From Methylotenera sp. (GTDB taxonomy: Bacteria; Pseudomonadota; Gammaproteobacteria; Burkholderiales; Methylophilaceae): a DNA stretch of 64,000 nucleotides. Each line of letters begins with the position of its first letter. The first letter of the stretch is position 1. A program made the translations under genes and the position numbers. Below the pieces are notes generated by a model. It was not told the DNA's origin, did not search any database, and saw only the letters and a list, made by a program, of their open reading frames with translations. Shown in pieces: positions 30,237 to 40,933 of this stretch. Where the stretch lies: NCBI RefSeq assembly GCF_030684185.1, contig NZ_JAUXOY010000017.1, positions 62,001 to 126,000 on the forward strand. Reading direction: 5' to 3'.

Positions 30237-30965
30237 TTAACACCAATCAGGATTAGGAATCTCGGCAAAGACTTTACGTAAGCCCTCCCCCCAATGTTGA
30301 CGGACAGAAAGGAAATAAGGGTCGTCTTTAGCAACACGATGACGATAATCAATAATTAACTTATCCTTACGATAAACCAACACATCAACCGGCAAATCAA
30401 CTGAAACATTACTGCGTATCGTAGAGTCGAATGAAATCAGCACACACTTAAGTGCATCTTCAAGGCTACAGTTGTAATTAATCACTCGGTCTAGAATAGG
30501 TTTGCCATATTTGGTTTCACCTGTTTGAAAATAAGGTGTTTCCTGGCTAGCCTCAATGAAATTACCCGCAGAATAGATATTGAAAAGTCGTGGTCGCTCG
30601 CCGAGTATTTGTCCGGCAAAAAGTACAGAAATATTAAAATCCGTATTGTGATGTCGTAGATACTCCGCATCTTCTCGATGCACGGTTCGAATGGCTGCAC
30701 CAATAATGCGCGCTGCATCGAACATATTGGACACCTTGAGAAGGTTTACTTCATCATCGGCATCAATGGCCTTATGCAAATGCTGCAACACCGCTTGAGT
30801 AACCGCAAGATTGCCGGCTGTAAGCATGACCATAGAACGCTCACCCGGCACTTCAAACGTAGTCATTTTAGGAAAGGTTGCAACTTGGTCCACTCCCGCA
30901 TTAGTGCGAGTGTCCGACGCCATCACCAACCCTGATTCGAGTAGCATTCCCACACAATAGGTCAT
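30237..30965 (-). CDS. Anbu-type proteasome-like peptidase
   Basis: A 242-residue Ntn-hydrolase of the Anbu (ancestral beta subunit, HslV-related) family. The candidate nucleophile is Thr2 in MTYCVGM, with Asp18 in ASDTRTNAG and Lys33 in FPKM in proteasome-like positions. Anbu assembles into rings or helical oligomers. It is known to co-occur with circularly permuted ATP-grasp, alpha-E and transglutaminase genes, the first of which is divergent from it here. A role in degrading or processing a product tagged by these ligases is inferred. Confidence 0.88.
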   Translation of the reverse strand: MTYCVGMLLESGLVMASDTRTNAGVDQVATFPKMTTFEVPGERSMVMLTAGNLAVTQAVLQHLHKAIDADDEVNLLKVSNMFDAARIIGAAIRTVHREDAEYLRHHNTDFNISVLFAGQILGERPRLFNIYSAGNFIEASQETPYFQTGETKYGKPILDRVINYNCSLEDALKCVLISFDSTIRSNVSVDLPVDVLVYRKDKLIIDYRHRVAKDDPYFLSVRQHWGEGLRKVFAEIPNPDWC

Positions 30966-31065
30966 AAAAGCAACTTGGTAAGTAAAGCATTAATAATAGC
31001 TTCATAAACAGCATACAGGCAACACTTTAACTGGCTATTTAACCTGAATCGCTTCTATAGCGCTA

Positions 31066-31082
31066 ATGGCACTGATATTGCT
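31066..31082 (+). promoter_or_regulatory. Sigma-54 (-24/-12) promoter of the ATP-grasp/alpha-E gene
   Basis: ATGGCACTGATATTGCT has TGGCAC, five spacer bases and TTGC, with GG-N10-GC spacing. Expected start near 31093, giving a leader of about 74 nt before the ATG at 31167. No NtrC palindrome was recognised in the spacer; an enhancer could lie inside the Anbu gene. Confidence 0.75.
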
Positions 31083-31166
31083 TAATGATATGGTTAACTT
31101 CAACATTCAGCTTCACCCTAAAAATGATTTTGAGCATAGAATATAGTAAAGCTTTCGAGATTTAAG

Positions 31167-33746
31167 ATGTCAACTTTAAGTCAATACTCAAACACCGCAG
31201 AAGATAGCGCCTGGCTAAAGGGTGTTGCTGGGTATACGCCTGAAGCCAACATTGTTGATGAGATGCTCGACAGCACAGGGAAAGTACGACCGCATTGGGA
31301 ATATTTTATACAGGCATTGCAAAAACTTGGGCATGATGAAATTAGGTTGAGGCAGAATGAAATTCTCAAACTGTTGCGCGAAAACGGCGTTACTTACAAT
31401 GTCTATGGCGATCCTGATGGCAGTAACCGACCATGGCAATTAGATCCTGTTCCACTACTCATTGAAAATGACGAATGGACCAATATTGAGACTGGGTTAT
31501 TAGAACGTGCAGAACTGCTCAACCTTATTCTTGCTGATATTTACGGCCCGCGCGAACTTATTCAAAAAGGTTTATTACCTGTAGATCTGCTTTTCAGCCA
31601 TAGCGGATTCTTAAGGGCTTGCGATAAAGTCAAAATTCCAGGTAAGCATCAATTAGTGCTTTATGCCGCCGATTTGGCACGAGGTCCTGATAATCGCATG
31701 TGGGTGATTGGCGACCGCACGCAAGCGCCTTCAGGCGCTGGTTATGCTTTGGAAAACAGATTAGCCATGTCGCGTGTATTTCCAAATATTTTTCGCGATT
31801 CACGTGTGCAGCGATTAGATGGTTTTTTCCAATCATTGCGCAATGCGCTGCAACAAATTGCACCGCAAAATGCTGATACTCCCAGAGTTGTTGTTCTGAC
31901 ACCAGGACCTTTTAATGAAACCTTTTTTGAGCATGCCTATCTTGCTTCACACCTTGGGTATCCTTTGGTACAAGGTGATGACCTCACCGTACGAGATGGC
32001 TTTGTTTGGCTCAAGTCACTTAATGGCTTGCAACGTGTTGATGTCATTATGCGTCGTGTTGATGACAGTTTTTGTGATCCGCTAGAATTACGTGAAGATT
32101 CACGTTTGGGTGTTCCAGGTTTACTCGAAGTTGCAAGGCGAGGCAATGTCACCATTGCCAATCCTTTAGGCAGCGGTGTGTTGGAAAGTCCTGGTTTATT
32201 GCCCTTTCTGCCCAAGATTGCCGAGCATTTTTTTGGCAAGCAATTACGCTTACCGAGTGCTGCAACTTGGTGGTGCGGTCAAGCTAAAGAGCTTAACTAT
32301 GTGCTTAGCAATTTGCACAAACTGGTCATCAAGCATATTTGTCGAGGCTCGATGACTTCAGTATTTGGCCACCTCCTCAGCCAACAGCAAATTATCGGTT
32401 TGCGTGACCGCATTCGATCTAATCCCGCATTATTTGTTGGTCAAGCGCATGAAAGTTTTTCTACCGCGCCATCTTTTGTCGCTGGTCATTTGGAGCCGCG
32501 CCAAGCATTATTGCGCTGTTTTCTGGTAGCCCAAGGGCAAGGTTACAGTTTGATGCCTGGAAGCCTTACACGCAGCGCGGCACAACAAGGTAATGTGCCA
32601 GTATCAAACCAGATGGGTGCCATCAGTAAAGATACTTGGGTGATTGGGGGTCAAAATCCGAATCAAGCAAACACCATTGAAACACCGCATTCAAAACTAT
32701 TAGCCAGCAATTACACCAGTACATTGTCCAGCAGGGTCGCTGAAAATTTATTTTGGGTAGGTCGCTATGCAGAGCGCACTGAGGGTAGCATCCGCTTACT
32801 GCGGACGACTGTTAAAAAACTTTATATCAACCCAGACATCAATAACCCGTATTACAAGAATAGTTTGTACGCAGTACTGCGTGGACTGACCAATATTACT
32901 AATACCTATCCAGGATTCCTTAATAAAGAGTCAGATTCCTTACTTAAAACACCAGACAGTGAACTACTTTCGCTGATGCTGGATGAGGAGAAAGTGGGAA
33001 GTATTGCTAATAACCAACGCAGCTTGATACAAGCTGGTTATTCAGTACGTAATCTCTGGTCTTCTGATACTTGGCGCGTCATGGATGAGATTAAATGCCA
33101 TCTTGAGCGGTCGCAACAGCTTACCGAATCCACACTATGGAATATTCAGGAACACATGGATAGGCTAATTACTGCACTCTCGGCCTTCAGCGGGTTGATT
33201 ATGGAAAGCATGACTCGTGGAAATGGTTGGCTATTTTTAGATATGGGTCGCAGATTAGAGCGAGCGTTATTGCTCATCTCATTATTACGCAGTGGTTTTT
33301 CTTCTGCACAGGCAGAAGGTACTGAGATTCTTTTGATGGAATCTTTGCTGGATACCAGCGACAACCTTATTTGCTATCGCCAGCATTACCGTAACAGTAT
33401 TGAACTGCCTTCTTTTATCGAATTACTGATTCTGGATAAAAACAATCCGCGCTCTTTGGCCTATCAATTCAATCGTATTCAAGAACACGTTAGCAAAATG
33501 CCACGAAAGCAGACAAATACCCAGCTGAGTATAGAAGAACGGCTGATTCTAGAAGCAAACAGCCTGCTTGATCTGACCAATTTAAGCGACCTAATTAAAG
33601 TTTCTGACGGAAATGTACGGGAAAAGTTTGACCAAACTCTAAGTCGACTTTATTACTTGCTGGCTACATTATCTGACACTGTTACCGCTACTTATTTTCA
33701 ACACGGTCAGCCGCAGCATTCACTCGTCGCCGTGAAACCAGCGTAA
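31167..33746 (+). CDS. Circularly permuted ATP-grasp / alpha-E fusion protein
   Basis: An 859-residue two-domain protein. Residues about 25-490 are a circularly permuted type 2 ATP-grasp ligase (ENGVTYNVYGDPDG, GDRTQAPSGAGYALENRLAM, VDVIMRRVDDSFCDPLELR), and about 520-850 an alpha-E domain (SSRVAENLFWVGRYAERTEG). In many bacteria these are two separate genes, as at 43-45 kb in this window. ATP-grasp members form acid-amine bonds; alpha-E is a helical domain of unknown role. Followed by a transglutaminase gene. Confidence 0.9.
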   Translation: MSTLSQYSNTAEDSAWLKGVAGYTPEANIVDEMLDSTGKVRPHWEYFIQALQKLGHDEIRLRQNEILKLLRENGVTYNVYGDPDGSNRPWQLDPVPLLIENDEWTNIETGLLERAELLNLILADIYGPRELIQKGLLPVDLLFSHSGFLRACDKVKIPGKHQLVLYAADLARGPDNRMWVIGDRTQAPSGAGYALENRLAMSRVFPNIFRDSRVQRLDGFFQSLRNALQQIAPQNADTPRVVVLTPGPFNETFFEHAYLASHLGYPLVQGDDLTVRDGFVWLKSLNGLQRVDVIMRRVDDSFCDPLELREDSRLGVPGLLEVARRGNVTIANPLGSGVLESPGLLPFLPKIAEHFFGKQLRLPSAATWWCGQAKELNYVLSNLHKLVIKHICRGSMTSVFGHLLSQQQIIGLRDRIRSNPALFVGQAHESFSTAPSFVAGHLEPRQALLRCFLVAQGQGYSLMPGSLTRSAAQQGNVPVSNQMGAISKDTWVIGGQNPNQANTIETPHSKLLASNYTSTLSSRVAENLFWVGRYAERTEGSIRLLRTTVKKLYINPDINNPYYKNSLYAVLRGLTNITNTYPGFLNKESDSLLKTPDSELLSLMLDEEKVGSIANNQRSLIQAGYSVRNLWSSDTWRVMDEIKCHLERSQQLTESTLWNIQEHMDRLITALSAFSGLIMESMTRGNGWLFLDMGRRLERALLLISLLRSGFSSAQAEGTEILLMESLLDTSDNLICYRQHYRNSIELPSFIELLILDKNNPRSLAYQFNRIQEHVSKMPRKQTNTQLSIEERLILEANSLLDLTNLSDLIKVSDGNVREKFDQTLSRLYYLLATLSDTVTATYFQHGQPQHSLVAVKPA

Positions 33747-33761
33747 TAAGAGGCGTTGATA

Positions 33762-34661
33762 ATGCATTACAAAGTCACGCATGTTACTCAATATGATTAT
33801 AGCGATACAGTCGGTCTTTCCTACAACGAGGCTAGACTGATGCCGCGTAATTGTGTGAATCAGCAGGTCATATCATCAACGCTGAATGTTGAGCCTTATG
33901 CGGCTGACTTCCGTATCAGAGAAGATTTTTTTGGCAACCGAGTGGCATATTTTTCTATCCAGCAACCGCACCATGTTTTCACCGTCACGGCTGTGAGTGA
34001 AGTGCAACTGATGGAGAATACATCCCAACTGGATTTTTATCAGGGATTTGCCTGGGAAACAGTGCGAGAGATGTTATCGCAGCAGCATTCGCACTACTTA
34101 AAACAAGCATCTGATTTGATAGAAGCACGTCAGTACACGCTGGATTCCCCGCTAATTGAAACCAGTTTACAACTGGCTGAATATGCAAAGCCATCGTTCA
34201 CTCAAGGCCGATCAGTTACCGATACAGTAAATGATTTAATGCAACGTATCTATCGTGATTTTACATTTGACCCAGACTTCACAACCCTTGCGACTCCGTT
34301 AGCTTCTGTGTTGGAACATCGGCGCGGTGTTTGTCAGGACTTTGCACACCTGGCGATTGGTTGTCTGCGTTCACAAGGTCTGGCAGCTCGCTATGTCAGT
34401 GGCTACATAGAAACTTTACCGCCCCAAGGCGAAGAAAAACTAGTAGGCGCTGATGCATCGCATGCTTGGTTTTCAGTATATATACCCGAACAAGGCTGGC
34501 TTGATTTTGACCCTACCAACAATATCATCCCTAATACTCAGCACATCACTTTGGGTTGGGGTCGCGATTATGGTGACATCGCACCACTAAAAGGCGTGAT
34601 TTTTGGCGGCCAAAATCACGAGCTGGAAGTATCAGTTCAAGTTGAATGTTTGACGAATTAA
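33762..34661 (+). CDS. Transglutaminase-like cysteine protein (copy A)
   Basis: About 299 residues with the N-terminal beta domain (MHYKVTHVTQYDYSD) and a transglutaminase core. The triad is intact: Cys in RRGVCQDFAH (about 191), His in DASHAWFSVY (about 234), Asp in GWLDFDPTNN (about 250). Members may cleave or form isopeptide bonds. The ATG at 33762 is chosen over a TTG two codons upstream. It is cotranscribed with the ATP-grasp/alpha-E fusion, 15 nt after its stop. Confidence 0.9.
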   Translation: MHYKVTHVTQYDYSDTVGLSYNEARLMPRNCVNQQVISSTLNVEPYAADFRIREDFFGNRVAYFSIQQPHHVFTVTAVSEVQLMENTSQLDFYQGFAWETVREMLSQQHSHYLKQASDLIEARQYTLDSPLIETSLQLAEYAKPSFTQGRSVTDTVNDLMQRIYRDFTFDPDFTTLATPLASVLEHRRGVCQDFAHLAIGCLRSQGLAARYVSGYIETLPPQGEEKLVGADASHAWFSVYIPEQGWLDFDPTNNIIPNTQHITLGWGRDYGDIAPLKGVIFGGQNHELEVSVQVECLTN

Positions 34662-34692
34662 AAGTCACCAAACACTTAAACCTCTCTTTAGT

Positions 34693-37488
34693 TCAACCCG
34701 TATTTCGTAAGCCAGCCGCTATGCCATTAATAGTTAAATGGATAGCACGCTTGATGAGCACGTCTGTTTCACCGTTACGGTGTCTTTTAATCAAAGCGAC
34801 TTGCAGATGATTAAGTGGATCAAGATAAGGCAGTCGACTCCTAATCGAATTGGCCAATGCTGGATTGTTGGCAAGACGCTCTGTGCTTTGCAGAATCAGA
34901 TTAAGTGCCTGGCTGGTTAAAGCGTGCTCTTTTTTTATACGCTCGAAAACGGTTTTTCTAAGTACTTCATCCTCCACCAAATCTGAATAGCAGGCGGCTA
35001 TGGTCAAATCAGTTTTAGCCAAAATCATATCCATATTGGAAATCAAAGTTTTGAACAATGGCCAATCTGACAGCATGTCTCTTAATACATTGATACGCTG
35101 TTCTTTTTCAGAGGCATCTTTGCTTGTGTTTAAATAAGCGTCAATAGCGCTACCGAAGCCATACCAGCCAGATAACAGCAGGCGACATTGTCCCCATGAA
35201 AATCCCCAAGGGATTGCGCGCAGGTCTTCTATGCGTTGAGTGGATTTACGAGAGGCCGGGCGGCTTCCAAGATTCAATTCGGCGATCTCTGAAATTGGTG
35301 TTGAACTAAAAAAGTAATCTGCGAATCCTGGTGTTTCATACACCAGGTTACGGTAAGTAGTCATTGCGGTAGCTGACAACTGATCCATTAACATTTCGTA
35401 TGCCCTGCGTTGAGGTTTTGGCAACTGATCTTGAGGAAATAAAGAAGCATCTATTGTCGCAGCAATGAGCGCTTCTAGATTCCGCCTTGCAACCTTAGGG
35501 TCAGAAAATTTGTTGGCGATGATTTCCCCTTGTTCAGTCAAGCGTATCTGTCCAGCTACGGTGCCAAGTGGCTGAGCCATAATGGCCTGATAGGTAGGTC
35601 CGCCACCTCTTCCAACTGCACCGCCACGTCCATGAAATAAACGTAACTTTACGCCTGCCTGACAGAATAGCTCAACTAAGTAAACCTCGGCTTTATACAG
35701 CTCCCAGTTTGAAGTCAGAAATCCACCATCCTTGTTGCTATCAGAATATCCAAGCATGATTTCCTGCTCATTACCTTGATAGCGAATCAAATGACGGATA
35801 CCAAGCAGACTCAGCCATTCACTCATAATTTTTGGCGCATTGCGCAAATCATCAATGGTTTCAAACAAAGGCACTATATTCAGGTCCATTTGCACGCTGC
35901 CAGAACCCCATATGCCTCGTAATAACCCTGCCTCTTTTTGTAATAAAGCCACTTCTAATAAGTCTGATAAGGTTTCAGTGTGCGAAATAATGTAGTGGCG
36001 AACTGTTCTCGCCCCAAATTTAGCGCGCATTTGGCTGGCTTTTCTAATCACTTCCATTTCTGACATCAGTAATTCTGAATATTTTTGAAATGGTGAGAAT
36101 AGAAGTCTTGGTTGCTTAAGTTCTTCTAAAAGTACATTTATCTTTTCCGTTTCAGTCAATACAGCATAATTAAAACTGTACCCCGCGTTAAACAATAATT
36201 CTTTTAATACAGCTTCATGAACATCTGAACTTTGTCTTAAATCTATGGTGGCTAGATGAAAACCAAATGTTTCAACTGCCTTAATAAGCTTACCTAATCT
36301 AGGATAAACCAGTAGTTCACCATGATTTTTAATCAGAGAGTTGGCGATAATATTGAGATCAGAAAGCAACTCTTCCGGTCCTGAATAAGGCAATAAGGAT
36401 TCTGTAAGATGATTATCAATATGCAGGCTTGCTTCATTTCCTGTTAATTGCTGAAAACTAAGCGATAGCCGAGCAATAATGGAGGTAATTGCCAGGCGAT
36501 AAGGCTCATCCTGCCGATGTGGGGATTGATCTTGTGAGGTACTAGCTAAATTGAGCAGCTCTTGAGTCACGCTGACTAACCGTGTCGTAGGAGTCAGTTC
36601 TCGTCGCAAACTGCTTACTTCTTTTAGATAATGCTCAATCGCAACCGTGGATTGCTGTGTTGTAGCCATCTCTAATGTTGCTGCATTCACATTGGGGTTA
36701 CCATCACGGTCGCCCCCGATCCAGCTGCCCATCTGTAAAAAGCTAGGTAGCTGATAACGTTCTATACCTGATTGGCTGAATAGATCGCCAATATCCTGCT
36801 CCAAATCCTGCAATAATTCAGGGATTGCATCCAATAAGCTCAACCGATAATAGGAAAGTGCATTGTCGATCTCATTGTTCACCGTCAGCTTGTCAAACCG
36901 GAGCATTCTGGTTTGCCATAAAGCGGTCACAGCCGCATAGAGCATTCGAGAGTTTTTCTCCGTTTCCTGACGCGACATGAGTAGCGCTTTGTTTGCCAGC
37001 AAGGATGAAATCACATGTTCAGTATCAAGCAGGCTTTTTCTTTGAACTTCAGTGGGGTGTGCGGTTAATACTGGGGAAATTAAGGCTGACTTAAAAAAAG
37101 CATCAATCTCGTTCAAATCAAGATTGGCTTTTTTGAAAGAACTCATAGAATGGGCTATTCCACCCGGTGTTTCAGCATTTTCTTCAATCCTGATTTGGTG
37201 ATTGCTATAGAGATCTTCAGCAATATTGACCAGATGTTTAAAATAGCTGAAGGCTCTGACCACCGCGATTGTCTGGCTGGTTGTGAGATCTTTTAGCAAT
37301 ACATCTAAATTCCTTGTGAATTCTTGATCACCCTCACGATGAAATTTCACGGCTGATTGGCGGATTGCTTCAATGACATCAAAAGTTTTTTCACCTTCAT
37401 TATCTTTGATTACTTCGCCAAGAATACGCCCAAGATAACGGATATTTTCTTTTAAAATGTTCTCAGCAAGCATCGCAGGCGCATACAT
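34693..37488 (-). CDS. ppc: Phosphoenolpyruvate carboxylase
   Basis: Carboxylates PEP to oxaloacetate, replenishing the TCA cycle and serving C1 metabolism in methylotrophs. The 931 residues match the family. Catalytic motifs are present: TAHPTEVQRKS (about 140), GGDRDGNPNV (about 257), FHGRGGAVGRGGGPTY (about 620) and the C-terminal RNTG. It is convergent with the upstream transglutaminase gene and lies 73 nt after the DUF2126 gene's end, so it interrupts the amidoligase locus without obvious functional connection. Confidence 0.97.
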   Translation of the reverse strand: MYAPAMLAENILKENIRYLGRILGEVIKDNEGEKTFDVIEAIRQSAVKFHREGDQEFTRNLDVLLKDLTTSQTIAVVRAFSYFKHLVNIAEDLYSNHQIRIEENAETPGGIAHSMSSFKKANLDLNEIDAFFKSALISPVLTAHPTEVQRKSLLDTEHVISSLLANKALLMSRQETEKNSRMLYAAVTALWQTRMLRFDKLTVNNEIDNALSYYRLSLLDAIPELLQDLEQDIGDLFSQSGIERYQLPSFLQMGSWIGGDRDGNPNVNAATLEMATTQQSTVAIEHYLKEVSSLRRELTPTTRLVSVTQELLNLASTSQDQSPHRQDEPYRLAITSIIARLSLSFQQLTGNEASLHIDNHLTESLLPYSGPEELLSDLNIIANSLIKNHGELLVYPRLGKLIKAVETFGFHLATIDLRQSSDVHEAVLKELLFNAGYSFNYAVLTETEKINVLLEELKQPRLLFSPFQKYSELLMSEMEVIRKASQMRAKFGARTVRHYIISHTETLSDLLEVALLQKEAGLLRGIWGSGSVQMDLNIVPLFETIDDLRNAPKIMSEWLSLLGIRHLIRYQGNEQEIMLGYSDSNKDGGFLTSNWELYKAEVYLVELFCQAGVKLRLFHGRGGAVGRGGGPTYQAIMAQPLGTVAGQIRLTEQGEIIANKFSDPKVARRNLEALIAATIDASLFPQDQLPKPQRRAYEMLMDQLSATAMTTYRNLVYETPGFADYFFSSTPISEIAELNLGSRPASRKSTQRIEDLRAIPWGFSWGQCRLLLSGWYGFGSAIDAYLNTSKDASEKEQRINVLRDMLSDWPLFKTLISNMDMILAKTDLTIAACYSDLVEDEVLRKTVFERIKKEHALTSQALNLILQSTERLANNPALANSIRSRLPYLDPLNHLQVALIKRHRNGETDVLIKRAIHLTINGIAAGLRNTG

Positions 37489-37561
37489 TTTTTCATCTCC
37501 CAGTAAGTTTTTTGAATGGCAGACTTTTTATATCAGTCTTTTCATATCAAGTTTTATGCTG

Positions 37562-40500
37562 TCAATTTGCATGCCATCTCAAATCTAAAGTGAATGGAAA
37601 GTCATGATTGATGTTCTCTGTAATTGGCGTCATTAACTTTACGACTTCTTGCTCTTTAGCGAGTTTTTTAGGGGGCTTTTTCAGCGGTTTAATATTTTCT
37701 GGTGTATGTTCAAGTACAGTAAAACGACTTACACGTCGACCCTCAGCTTCATAAGCGTTGACTGGCAAGGTGTCGTAATTGCGGCCACCAGGGTGGGTGA
37801 CATGATAAGTGCATCCGCCGATAGAGCGCCCGTTCCATGTATCAACTACATCAAAGACCAATGGCGCTTGTACGCCGATACTAGGATGCAGTGCAGAGGG
37901 TGGATTCCAGGCGCGGTAGCGTACGCCAGCAACCATTTCCCCTTGTGTACCAGTTGCACGCAACGGTAGACGACGACCATTACAGGTGATCACATAGCGC
38001 TCACCTGTAATACCAGTCAACTTGACTTGTAATCGCTCAACAGATGAGTCAACGTATCTAGCTGTACCTCCACTGGTAATTTCTTCGCCCAAAACATGCC
38101 AAGGCTCAATGGCAGTTCGCAACTCTAATTGCAAGTCTTGAATACTCAGAGTGCCGCAACGTGGAAAACGGAATTCAATAAATGGCGCAAACCAATCATT
38201 CGAAAAAGCATAACCAGCGGCCTGTAAGTCCTGCGCAACATCTTCAATATCACGCGCAATGAAATGCGGCAACATGAAGCGATCATGCAATTGGGTACCC
38301 CATCTGACAAGGGGTTTTTTATAGGGTTCTTTCCAGAACCTTGCAACCAAAGTTCTCAATAGCAACATCTGCACCAAACTCATTTGCGCATGTGGCGGCA
38401 TTTCGAACGCCCGTAATTCCAATAAACCTAGCCTGCCAGTATCAGTGCCTGGAGCATAAAGTTTATCAATACAGAATTCGCTGCGATGCGTGTTGCCAGT
38501 CATATCTACCAGCAGATTTCGCAATAATCGATCAACAAGCCATGGTGCCGGCACTTCACCGTCTGGCATTTGCTGGAAGGCAATTTCAAGTTCGTAGAGG
38601 CTATCATTACGCGCCTCATCCACACGCGGCGCCTGACTGGTTGGCCCGATGAATAAGCCGGAAAACAAGTAAGATAACGACGGATGGTGTTGCCAATAAG
38701 TAATCAGACTACGCAAAAGATCTGGGCGGCGTAATATTGGACTATCTGCAGGTGTGATACCGCCTAGTGTGACGTGATTACCTCCGCCAGTGCCTGTATG
38801 GCGACCGTCCAGCATGAATTTTTCAGAACCTAACCGAGTTAATCGCGCTTGTTCGTAAAGCGTGTTGGTATTATGAACCAATGCATCCCAACTTGCCGCA
38901 GGGTGAATATTGACTTCGATAACACCGGGATCTGGTGTGACAGGCAAACGTGTCAGACGTAAATCGTGAGGTGGTTGATAGCCTTCAATCACTACGGGCA
39001 TCTTAAGCGCACTTGCTGTGGCTTCAACAGAAGCAATAATATCGAGATAATGTTCTAGTGTATGCGTTGGCGGCAGAAACACATGCAGCCGCCCTCCTCT
39101 AGTTTCCACACATAATGCAGTATGTGGCGTAAATTCAGGATCCTCCAGAACATCATCACCGTCTGAAACTGCCATTTCATTGGCATGCATATTTTCTTTA
39201 GTAAATTTGCTATAACGGCGGCTGACTTCAGAATCAATATCTTCTAGCGGCTCAACGGGTTCGTACAAGCTGCGCTCGTGAGTATGGTCTCTATCTTCAA
39301 ATGGTACCCAAGGCAATGAGTTTAAAGGCAAACGTAGACCCATGGCAGAGTCTCCGGGTGCAAGAAACAACTCACCACGCCTAAACTCCCAAGCACTACT
39401 GCTCCATGAACTGCGCTGATGACTCCAGTGCAGCGGAAGCAAATAGCCCACAGGCACCCCAAGGTCACCAGTCAGCACTTTTGTCAGGCGTTTACGTTCT
39501 AAATCGTCTTTCAGGTCTGATTTAAGCGGATTTAGATTATTCGGCACTAAGCCTTCTGCAAGCAAGTAGTATAGCGGGTCTTCATACCCAGCGCAGATAT
39601 GGCTACCCTTGAGTCCTAGGCGATTTGCAAGATCCAGAATGAATATATCCGCATGTTTGCGATCAAATCCATAATCTTTGTTTTCATCTGCCAGCAGTTC
39701 CGGGTTGCGCCAGACTGGCTTGCCGTCTTTGCGCCAGAAACAGGCGAGCTGCCAGCGCGGCAACGGTTCACCCGGATACCATTTTCCTTGCCCAAAATAC
39801 AACAACCCACCGGGTGCAAAACTATCACGCAGACGTCTTACCAGTTCACCTGCCAGCTTACGTTTTTGCACACCGTCTGCATCAATGTTCCACTCTGGCG
39901 CATCCATATTGTCGATAGAGATAAAAGTTGGTTCACCGCCCATAGTCAAGCGCACATCACCAGACTTAAGTTCTGCATCAACTTTATGACCAAGCTTGTC
40001 TATTTGCGTCCATTGCTCTTCACTATAAGGCTTGGTCACACGCGGATCTTCGTGAATGCGGGTGACGTTATTGCTAAAGCTAAACTCAATGTTAGCTTGC
40101 CCAGTATAGCCACCAGTCACTGGCGCAGCGCTCACGTAATCAGCCGTGCATGCCAATGGAATATGGCCTTCACCAGCAAGCAGGCCAGATGTTGGGTCTA
40201 AGCCTATCCAACCTGCCCCGGGAATATACACTTCAGCCCATGCATGCAGGTCTGTAAAATCTACATCGGTACCCGATGGACCATCTAATGACTTAATATC
40301 GGCCGTGAGCTGAACCAGATAACCTGAAACAAAACGTGCTGCCAGGCCCATGTGGCGTAGTGCTTGCACTAATAACCAAGCAGAGTCACGACAAGAACCA
40401 AGCTGCTTCTCCAGCGTTTCTTCGCAAGTCTGAACACCAGCCTCCATGCGGATTGAGTAATTAACTGTTTGATTGACACGCTGATTCAGGTAAACCAAAA

Positions 40501-40930
40501 AGTCTACAATGGCTTTCTGGCCGCCATCCACCTCAGCCAGCCAAGATGCGAGTAATGGCCCACCTTCCCGAATTTCAAGGTAAGGTGCCAGTTCTTTAAG
40601 CAATTGCTCAGGGTAGGTAAAAGGGAAATTCTCTGCATATTCCTCAAGAAAAAAATCGAAGGGATTAATCACCGTCATCTCGGCTATTAAATCAACCTCA
40701 ATAGAAAGTTCGGTTGATTTTTCAGGGAAAACTACGCGAGCTAAATAGTTGCCAAACGGGTCTTGCTGCCAGCTAATAAAGTGGTTTTCTGGTGTGATTT
40801 TCAGCGAATAAGCGGTGACTGGCGTCCGTGAATGTGCCGCTGGACGAAGCCTGAACACATGCGGCGAAAGCTGTATCGGCTGGTCATAGTGATAAGCTGT
40901 TTTATGATGAAGTGCGACCCGTATAGTCAT
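37562..40930 (-). CDS. Transglutaminase–DUF2126 putative amidoligase
   Basis: A 1122-residue fusion. Residues 1-290 are a transglutaminase-like domain with intact Cys (LGSCRDSAW), His (TDLHAWAEVY) and Asp (GWIGLDPTSG). The remaining 800 residues are DUF2126, a putative COOH-NH2 (amidoligase) family, with LTMGGEPTFIS, GGLLYFGQGKWYPGEPLPRW and HTGTGGGNHVTLGG. Predicted to form or break an amide bond in the product of this locus; no substrate is known. Last gene of a five-gene minus-strand operon, 3 nt after the VOC gene. Confidence 0.88.
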   Translation of the reverse strand: MTIRVALHHKTAYHYDQPIQLSPHVFRLRPAAHSRTPVTAYSLKITPENHFISWQQDPFGNYLARVVFPEKSTELSIEVDLIAEMTVINPFDFFLEEYAENFPFTYPEQLLKELAPYLEIREGGPLLASWLAEVDGGQKAIVDFLVYLNQRVNQTVNYSIRMEAGVQTCEETLEKQLGSCRDSAWLLVQALRHMGLAARFVSGYLVQLTADIKSLDGPSGTDVDFTDLHAWAEVYIPGAGWIGLDPTSGLLAGEGHIPLACTADYVSAAPVTGGYTGQANIEFSFSNNVTRIHEDPRVTKPYSEEQWTQIDKLGHKVDAELKSGDVRLTMGGEPTFISIDNMDAPEWNIDADGVQKRKLAGELVRRLRDSFAPGGLLYFGQGKWYPGEPLPRWQLACFWRKDGKPVWRNPELLADENKDYGFDRKHADIFILDLANRLGLKGSHICAGYEDPLYYLLAEGLVPNNLNPLKSDLKDDLERKRLTKVLTGDLGVPVGYLLPLHWSHQRSSWSSSAWEFRRGELFLAPGDSAMGLRLPLNSLPWVPFEDRDHTHERSLYEPVEPLEDIDSEVSRRYSKFTKENMHANEMAVSDGDDVLEDPEFTPHTALCVETRGGRLHVFLPPTHTLEHYLDIIASVEATASALKMPVVIEGYQPPHDLRLTRLPVTPDPGVIEVNIHPAASWDALVHNTNTLYEQARLTRLGSEKFMLDGRHTGTGGGNHVTLGGITPADSPILRRPDLLRSLITYWQHHPSLSYLFSGLFIGPTSQAPRVDEARNDSLYELEIAFQQMPDGEVPAPWLVDRLLRNLLVDMTGNTHRSEFCIDKLYAPGTDTGRLGLLELRAFEMPPHAQMSLVQMLLLRTLVARFWKEPYKKPLVRWGTQLHDRFMLPHFIARDIEDVAQDLQAAGYAFSNDWFAPFIEFRFPRCGTLSIQDLQLELRTAIEPWHVLGEEITSGGTARYVDSSVERLQVKLTGITGERYVITCNGRRLPLRATGTQGEMVAGVRYRAWNPPSALHPSIGVQAPLVFDVVDTWNGRSIGGCTYHVTHPGGRNYDTLPVNAYEAEGRRVSRFTVLEHTPENIKPLKKPPKKLAKEQEVVKLMTPITENINHDFPFTLDLRWHAN

Positions 40931-40933
40931 AAA

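Noticed and set aside
30161-30352. 63-residue minus-strand frame overlapping the Anbu end
   Set aside because: It overlaps the regulatory region and the Anbu gene in another frame and shows no protein-like pattern.
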